Shown here: positions 33,757 to 37,637 of the stretch, in pieces
Layout of the letters: each line of letters opens with the position of its first letter
How positions within the stretch are numbered: position 1 is the stretch's first letter
NCBI RefSeq assembly: GCF_001477055.1
Contig: NZ_LDRK01000084.1
Coordinates: 1 to 37,637 of the forward strand
Reading direction: 5' to 3'
Origin: Leucobacter chromiiresistens
GTDB taxonomy: Bacteria > Actinomycetota > Actinomycetes > Actinomycetales > Microbacteriaceae
DNA length: 37,637 nt
The notes under the pieces: generated by a model
What the model was told of the DNA's origin: nothing
The model's input: the letters and a program-made list of their open reading frames with translations, nothing else
The model's database searches: none
Made by a program: the position numbers and the translations under genes

Positions 33757-34260
33757 TCAGTCCATGCCAGCCCCGCCCGGGCTCTCGCCCGGGCCGAGAC
33801 GCTGGAGCGTCGCCGTCTGCCGGTGCTGCGCGAGCCTGATCACCCCGAGTCGGCGCAGTACGAGTCCGAGCAGCGCGGCGATCCCGCCTCCAGTCACCAG
33901 GACGAGGGTCGTGTGCTGATTCAGTCGAGCGTCGCTGCAGCGTTCCGCGACGCCGAGCTCTGCTTCGAATCGATCTTGGTCGGTCACTTCATCCGCCCGG
34001 TTGTCAAGATACTGATCGACTGCTGCGTATGCGGGCGCATAACTCGGCAGGCCTCCGATGAGTGTGCCGCCCTGCAACAGGCCCGCGGCCAACGGGCGGC
34101 AGCTCGTCGGTGCCCCTGCGTACGAGATGAGCGGCGGCGCGAAGTAGAGCCACCCTGCGACGATGACGAAGACGGCGGCGATCGCGATGGTCCTGCGTCG
34201 TCGCCCCCGCGCGCTGTTCATCCGCCTGCGTGCTGGGGTGGGGGTGTCTGCTCGCGTCAT
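33757..34260 (-). CDS. Unrecognised 167-aa two-helix membrane protein
   Basis: No family recognised. A basic N-terminus (RRRMNSARGRRRR) precedes membrane helix 1, IAIAAVFVIVAGWLYFAPPL. An extracytoplasmic loop of about 70 residues has two cysteines (TSCRPLAAG and AERCSDARL) that could form a disulfide. Helix 2 is TLVLVTGGGIAALLGLVLRR, and a short cytoplasmic tail ends GESPGGAGMD. By the positive-inside rule both termini are cytoplasmic. The start at ATG 34260 has GCAGG 6 nt upstream; ATG 34221 is an alternative that keeps both helices. It lies upstream of, and on the same strand as, the 499-aa unknown gene. Confidence 0.65.
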   Translation of the reverse strand: MTRADTPTPARRRMNSARGRRRRTIAIAAVFVIVAGWLYFAPPLISYAGAPTSCRPLAAGLLQGGTLIGGLPSYAPAYAAVDQYLDNRADEVTDQDRFEAELGVAERCSDARLNQHTTLVLVTGGGIAALLGLVLRRLGVIRLAQHRQTATLQRLGPGESPGGAGMD

Positions 34261-34371
34261 GCGCTGCCTGCTTCGCTCTCGGTGCTACTGGGCCCACCCC
34301 GCCCGACTGGTGACCGATAGTCTACATGAACCAGCGGCCGCCGGTGCGCGGGGGAGTCGCGGCAGACGACA

Positions 34372-34409
34372 GCGGGCGGTGCAGGATCCCGTGATCCCGC
34401 ACCGCCCGC
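34372..34409 (-). terminator. Hairpin after the aspartate aminotransferase gene
   Basis: GCGGGCGGTGC (34372-34382) pairs with GCACCGCCCGC (34399-34409), and an inner GGATC/GATCC (34384-34388, 34393-34397) closes a CCGT loop. It lies 14 nt beyond the stop codon of the leftward gene. There is no U-run. Confidence 0.75.
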
Positions 34410-34423
34410 TCGCCGGCAGTCGG

Positions 34424-35626
34424 CTACTCGCCGAGCAGCGCCTGAATGCGGCGCACGCCCTCGACCAGCGCCTCGTCGCCCAGGGCGTAGCTGAAGCGCA
34501 GGTACCCGCTCGGCCCGAAGGCTTCTCCGGGAACCGCGGCGACCTCGGCCTCCGAGAGGATGAGGTCGGCGAGCTCGAGCGACGTCTGCGGGGTGACCCC
34601 GCGATACGTCTTGCCGAGCGCGGCGGTGACGTCGACGTACGCGTAGAACGCCCCCTCCGGCGTCGGGCACGTGAAGCCCGGCACTCGGTTGAGCTCGGCG
34701 ACGATGAGCTTGCGGCGGCGGTCGAACGCCTGGCGCATCTCCTCGATCGGCTCCTGCGGCCCGGTGAGTGCGGCGATCGCCGCGCGCTGGGCGATGTTGT
34801 TGACGTTGGAGGTGAGGTGCGACTGCAGGTTCGACGCGCCCTTCACGATGTCGGCGGGCGCGACCATCCAGCCGAGCCGCCAGCCGGTCATGGCGTACGT
34901 CTTCGCGACGCCGTTGACGAGAATGGTGCGCTCCTGCAGCGCGGGAACGGCCTCGACGATGGAGACCGCGCGCACGCCGTCGTAGGTCAGGTTCTGGTAG
35001 ATCTCGTCGGCGATGATCCAGAGACCGTGCGTCTCGGCCCACTCGCCGATGGCGCGGGTCTCCTCGGGGGAGTAGACGGCGCCGGTCGGGTTGGAGGGCG
35101 ACACGAAGAGCAGCACCTTCGTGCGCTCGGTGCGCGCGGCCTCGAGCTGCTCGACGGTCACCTTGTAGTGCTGCTCGGCGCCGGCGAACACCTCGACGGG
35201 CACGCCGTCGGCGAGCTGGATCGCCTCGGGGTACGTCGTCCAGTACGGCGCGGGCAGGAGCACCTCGTCGCCCGGATCGAGCAGCACCTGGAAGGCCTGG
35301 TAGACGGCCTGCTTGCCGCCGTTGGTCACCACGACCTGCGACGGGTCGACAGCCCAGCCCGAATCGCGAGCCGTCTTGTCGGCGATCGCGCGCTTCAGCT
35401 CGGGCAGGCCGGCGGCCGCCGTGTAGCGGAAGTTCTTCGGATCGTCGAGCGCGCTGCGCGCGGCCGCGACGATGTGCTCCGGGGTCGAGAAGTCGGGCTC
35501 GCCTGCCGCGAAGCTGATGACCGGACGGCCCTCGGCCTGCAGGGCTTTCGCCTTCGCATCGACCTTGAGCGTCGCCGACTCGGCGATTGCGGAGATCTTC
35601 TTTGATAAACGGGAGATGTGGCTCAC
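34424..35626 (-). CDS. aspC: Aspartate aminotransferase family (subgroup I-beta) PLP enzyme
   Basis: A 400-aa fold type I aminotransferase transferring amino groups between aspartate and 2-oxoglutarate, possibly also prephenate. Motifs are [60 protein letters not shown], Asp207 in [14 protein letters not shown] and the PLP lysine Lys242 in [16 protein letters not shown]. The YT/SNPTG pattern and length match bacterial I-beta AspATs. The start is GTG 35626, with TAGGAT (35633-35638) ending 6 nt before it and no SD, so it is leaderless. It is divergent from tRNA-Trp-secE-nusG, a common arrangement in Microbacteriaceae as far as I recall. Confidence 0.9.
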   Translation of the reverse strand: MSHISRLSKKISAIAESATLKVDAKAKALQAEGRPVISFAAGEPDFSTPEHIVAAARSALDDPKNFRYTAAAGLPELKRAIADKTARDSGWAVDPSQVVVTNGGKQAVYQAFQVLLDPGDEVLLPAPYWTTYPEAIQLADGVPVEVFAGAEQHYKVTVEQLEAARTERTKVLLFVSPSNPTGAVYSPEETRAIGEWAETHGLWIIADEIYQNLTYDGVRAVSIVEAVPALQERTILVNGVAKTYAMTGWRLGWMVAPADIVKGASNLQSHLTSNVNNIAQRAAIAALTGPQEPIEEMRQAFDRRRKLIVAELNRVPGFTCPTPEGAFYAYVDVTAALGKTYRGVTPQTSLELADLILSEAEVAAVPGEAFGPSGYLRFSYALGDEALVEGVRRIQALLGE

Positions 35627-35632
35627 GCTCCG

Positions 35633-35638
35633 ATCCTA
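35633..35638 (-). promoter_or_regulatory. -10 element for the leaderless aminotransferase gene
   Basis: TAGGAT on the reverse strand ends 6 nt before the GTG start at 35626. This is one of the clearest leaderless arrangements in the window. Confidence 0.55.
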
Positions 35639-35744
35639 TCCCGGGCCGGCGAGCCGCGGCGGGCGGCTTCGCGCGGTGCGCGAGTCGCGCGCCGGGAATC
35701 GCACCCGGCCGGTGCGGCGACGCGCCCGGGCGGGCGGCGCTCGG

Positions 35745-35774
35745 TTCGACACGGGCGTGCGGATCACGTAGAGT
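35745..35774 (+). promoter_or_regulatory. Candidate promoter for tRNA-Trp-secE-nusG
   Basis: TTCGAC (35745-35750) and TAGAGT (35769-35774) are separated by 18 bp. TTGACT at 35787-35792 could be the -35 of a second promoter, but its only partner, TATGCC, is at 15 bp and poor. Both are upstream of the tRNA at 35848. Confidence 0.4.
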
Positions 35775-35847
35775 GTCTCTCGGTAGTTGACTTCTGCCAG
35801 AATTTCCTATGCCTGGCGGCCACGGATCTTCCGGCCGAGAACTCCAT

Positions 35848-35923
35848 AGGGCAGTGGCGCAATTGGTAGCGCAGCGGTCTCCAAAACCGCAGGTTGCAGG
35901 TTCGAGTCCTGTCTGCCCTGCCA
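35848..35923 (+). tRNA. trpT: tRNA-Trp (CCA anticodon), CCA tail encoded
   Basis: The acceptor stem AGGGCAG pairs with CTGCCCT, the D-arm is GCGC-AATTGGTA-GCGC, the anticodon stem GCGGT/ACCGC surrounds loop CTCCAAA with anticodon CCA at 35881-35883, and the T-arm contains GGTTCGAGTCC. The discriminator is G35920 and CCA follows at 35921-35923. It sits upstream of secE-nusG, the usual actinobacterial position, and is probably cotranscribed with them. Confidence 0.96.
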
Positions 35924-35925
35924 CA

Positions 35926-35953
35926 CCCGTTCGGCGCGAGAGCGCCGAACGGG
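35926..35953 (+). promoter_or_regulatory. 12-bp perfect hairpin with GAGA tetraloop between tRNA-Trp and secE
   Basis: CCCGTTCGGCGC and GCGCCGAACGGG pair perfectly around GAGA, a GNRA-type loop. It starts two bases after the encoded CCA and ends 21 nt before the secE start. With no U-run it may be a partial terminator, an RNase processing signal separating tRNA from mRNA, or a stabiliser of the new mRNA 5' end. Confidence 0.7.
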
Positions 35954-35974
35954 GGCAACGGAAAGGACATGCCA

Positions 35975-36247
35975 GTGAGCAGCACCGAAGTTGAGGAGAG
36001 CGGCGGCCTCGTCGAGCGCGCCAAGGCCGATCGCGCCGCGAAGCGCAACTGGTTCAGCCGCATCGTCCTCTTCATCCAGCAGGTCATCGCAGAGCTGAAG
36101 AAGGTCGTCACGCCGACCCGCAAGGAGCTCATCAACTTCACCCTCGTGGTGATCGCCTTCGTGTTGATCATGATGGCGCTGGTGTGGCTACTCGATCAGG
36201 CGTTCGGATTCGTGACGGTCTTCCTATTCGGAACGACGCTCGGCTGA
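35975..36247 (+). CDS. secE: Preprotein translocase subunit SecE
   Basis: A 90-aa small SecE that clamps SecY in the Sec translocon. The amphipathic surface helix and conserved [20 protein letters not shown] are followed by [20 protein letters not shown] and one membrane helix, then a short hydrophobic tail. The start is GTG 35975: GAAAGGA is 7 nt upstream of it, whereas ATG 35969 would lie almost on top of that SD. The open frame further upstream overlaps the tRNA and is not coding. nusG follows after 46 nt. Confidence 0.92.
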   Translation: MSSTEVEESGGLVERAKADRAAKRNWFSRIVLFIQQVIAELKKVVTPTRKELINFTLVVIAFVLIMMALVWLLDQAFGFVTVFLFGTTLG

Positions 36248-36293
36248 TCGGCCGACGAACGAACCGACCGCAGAGCAAGGAAAGCAAGTAGAG

Positions 36294-37106
36294 ATGACGA
36301 GCGACAACAACACCCCCGAGGCAGACCTCGACGCGGCACTCGACGCACTGGTGCAGTCGACGGACCCCGATGTGGACGCCGCGGTGGAGGATGCGCTCGA
36401 TATCGACAGCGCCGAGGAGGCCGAGGCGGCCGCGGCCGCGATCGTCGACGAGGAATCCGAGGAGGAGACCGGCGAGGACGGCGAAGCCGCGGTCGATCCC
36501 TACAAGGCATTCAAGAAGGACCTCCGCCGCCGGCCGGGCAAGTGGTTCGTGATCCACACCTACGCGGGGTACGAGCGCAAGGTGAAGTCGAACCTGTGGA
36601 ACCGTCGCGAGACGATGGGCGCGGTCGACGACATCTTCGAGATCCAGGTCCCCATGGAAGAGGTCATGGAGGTCAAGAACGGGCAGCGCAAGATGGTGAC
36701 GCGCGTGCGCATCCCCGGCTACGTGCTCGTCCGCATGCACCTCAACGAGACCACCTGGTCCGTCGTGCGCCACACCCCGGGCGTCACCGGCTTCGTCGGC
36801 AACGCCCACAACCCGGTTCCGCTGCGCATCAACGAGGCGTTCGAGATGCTGAAGAGCACCGTCGAGCTCGAGCCGGCCGCCACGGCGAAGGGCAAGGCCG
36901 CCGCCAACGCCGCCGCCCAGGGCAACGTCGAGATCGACTTCGAGGTCGGCGAGACCATCACCATCAAGTCGGGTTCGTTCGAGGGGCTTCCGGGCACGAT
37001 CAGCGAGATCAACCCGGCGTCGGGCAAGCTCACGGTGCTCGTCTCGCTCTTCGAGCGCGAGACCCCGGTCGAGCTCAGTTTCGACCAGGTCACCAAGATG
37101 GTCTGA
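36294..37106 (+). CDS. nusG: Transcription termination/antitermination factor NusG
   Basis: A 270-aa NusG. The N-terminal 65 residues are acidic and Ala/Glu/Asp-rich ([20 protein letters not shown]), an extension typical of actinobacteria. The NGN domain begins [20 protein letters not shown] and includes [17 protein letters not shown] and [15 protein letters not shown] short Ala/Lys-rich linker leads to the KOW domain ([39 protein letters not shown]). It binds RNA polymerase and couples elongation with Rho and the ribosome. GGAAAG precedes the ATG by about 9 nt. Confidence 0.95.
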   Translation: MTSDNNTPEADLDAALDALVQSTDPDVDAAVEDALDIDSAEEAEAAAAAIVDEESEEETGEDGEAAVDPYKAFKKDLRRRPGKWFVIHTYAGYERKVKSNLWNRRETMGAVDDIFEIQVPMEEVMEVKNGQRKMVTRVRIPGYVLVRMHLNETTWSVVRHTPGVTGFVGNAHNPVPLRINEAFEMLKSTVELEPAATAKGKAAANAAAQGNVEIDFEVGETITIKSGSFEGLPGTISEINPASGKLTVLVSLFERETPVELSFDQVTKMV

Positions 37107-37132
37107 GCGCCCCGCGCGCTCCACTGCAGAAG

Positions 37133-37155
37133 AGCCCCGCTTCGGCGGGGCTTTT
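37133..37155 (+). terminator. Rho-independent terminator after nusG
   Basis: AGCCCCGC (37133-37140), TTCG tetraloop, GCGGGGCT (37145-37152), then a short T-run to 37155. It is the only classic stem-plus-U terminator in the window. Confidence 0.9.
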
Positions 37156-37170
37156 CGCATGTTCGGGGAG

Positions 37171-37176
37171 TACGGT
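37171..37176 (+). promoter_or_regulatory. -10 element for the leaderless gene at 37183
   Basis: TACGGT ends 6 nt before the ATG at 37183, with no SD. It begins only 15 nt after the nusG terminator's T-run, so the -35 would overlap the hairpin. Confidence 0.4.
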
Positions 37177-37182
37177 GACCGC

Positions 37183-37637
37183 ATGCATTCGGGACGGGCG
37201 GTCGCGCGAGTGAGGGCCGCAGCGGTCGGCATCGCGGCGGCGCTCGCGGTGCTCGGCGGCGCCGAGCTCGTCGCCGTGCTCGTCGCGCCCGGCTCCTCGC
37301 CCCTGTTCGGCGTCGGCGCCCTCGCGATCGACCTCGCGCCGAGCTGGGTGAAGGACGCGATGATCGCGCTCTTCGGCACCGCCGACAAGGTCGCCCTCTT
37401 CGTCATCCTCGGCGCCGTGGTGCTCGGCCTCGCCGTGCTCGCGGGCATCGCCGAGGTCGCGCGCCGGTTCGCGGGCATGGCGGTGCTCGCCGCGGTCGCG
37501 CTGGTCGCGCTGGTCGCGATCCTCACCCGCACCGAGGCCACCCCGCTCTGGGCCCTCCCGACGATCGCCGGAACCGTCGTCGGCCTCTGGGTGCTGCGGA
37601 TCGGCCGTCGCCGCGTGCTGGCCTGGAGCGCCGCCGA
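37183..37637 (+). CDS. N-terminal membrane domain, probable molybdopterin-dependent (sulfite oxidase family) oxidoreductase, truncated by window end
   Basis: 151 codons are visible and the frame runs off the right edge. At least four membrane helices are seen: VGIAAALAVLGGAELVAVLV, KVALFVILGAVVLGLAVLAG, AGMAVLAAVALVALVAILT and WALPTIAGTVVGLWVLRIG. The loop PSWVKDAMIALFGTADKVAL and the preceding VAPGSSPLFGVG match the N-terminal membrane region that actinobacterial YedY/sulfite-oxidase-like proteins carry before their molybdopterin domain. The catalytic part lies outside, so the assignment rests on this region only. It starts at an ATG predicted to be leaderless. Confidence 0.65.
   Translation, partial: MHSGRAVARVRAAAVGIAAALAVLGGAELVAVLVAPGSSPLFGVGALAIDLAPSWVKDAMIALFGTADKVALFVILGAVVLGLAVLAGIAEVARRFAGMAVLAAVALVALVAILTRTEATPLWALPTIAGTVVGLWVLRIGRRRVLAWSAA

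Noticed and set aside
35894-35974. SecE start inside the tRNA-Trp gene or at ATG 35969
   Set aside because: The upstream frame overlaps the tRNA T-arm; the SD GAAAGGA is correctly spaced only from GTG 35975.

Overview
The window is about 37.6 kb of very GC-rich chromosome from a high-GC Gram-positive actinobacterium. Gene content and protein style suggest Microbacteriaceae, and something close to Leucobacter is my guess; no rRNA is present to settle it. Supporting signs are the tRNA-Trp-secE-nusG block, a NusG with an acidic N-terminal extension, PucR, IclR and MarR regulators, an ECF transporter, an LLM/FMN-reductase pair of the type first named in corynebacteria, and many genes that look leaderless (a -10 element ending 6-8 nt before the start codon). 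There is no phage, insertion sequence or CRISPR array.

Layout. 1-2578 (-): an Orn/Lys/Arg decarboxylase cut by the left edge. 2766-5179 (+): an iron-box-controlled SIP-domain protein, an NAD(P)H-quinone dehydrogenase of the LpdA/Rv3303c type, and a Tat-exported cupredoxin lipoprotein. 5227-10576 (-): LysR regulator, MHS-type permease, M20 carbamoylase/hydantoinase-family hydrolase and amidase, a catabolic unit for an N-carbamoyl, ureide or amide compound. 10648-13298: TRAM-domain RNA methyltransferase and GlsB/YeaQ membrane protein (-), then Maf pyrophosphatase (+). 13306-18054: PucR regulator (-) divergent from mmsA and a class III aminotransferase (+), ending in a strong hairpin. 18202-22053 (+): IclR, a ThDP-dependent decarboxylase-like enzyme and an aldehyde dehydrogenase. 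22087-24091 (+): MarR plus an MFS exporter whose likely start codon is ACG.

24225-28527 (+) is a tightly coupled operon: a nucleoside hydrolase followed by the S, T and fused double-ATPase subunits of an ECF importer. The two ATPase halves are degenerate in complementary ways, so the intact motifs add up to one consensus ATP site and one broken site. 28627-31134 (-): LLM luciferase-like monooxygenase, MarR and FMN reductase behind a palindromic operator. 31258-32079 (+): a membrane-anchored lytic transglycosylase. 32116-34260 (-): three consecutive frames with no recognised family (a 2-TM protein, a possible 26-residue peptide, and a 499-residue helical protein). 34424-35626 (-): aspartate aminotransferase. 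35848-37106 (+): tRNA-Trp, secE, nusG and a Rho-independent terminator. 37183-end (+): the N-terminal membrane part of a probable molybdopterin oxidoreductase.

Several units would fit together as nitrogen and carbon recovery from nucleosides and ureides: a nucleoside importer and hydrolase, a carbamoyl-amide hydrolase, an omega-amino-acid aminotransferase and a CoA-acylating semialdehyde dehydrogenase. That link is inference from family membership; nothing in the sequence proves the substrates.
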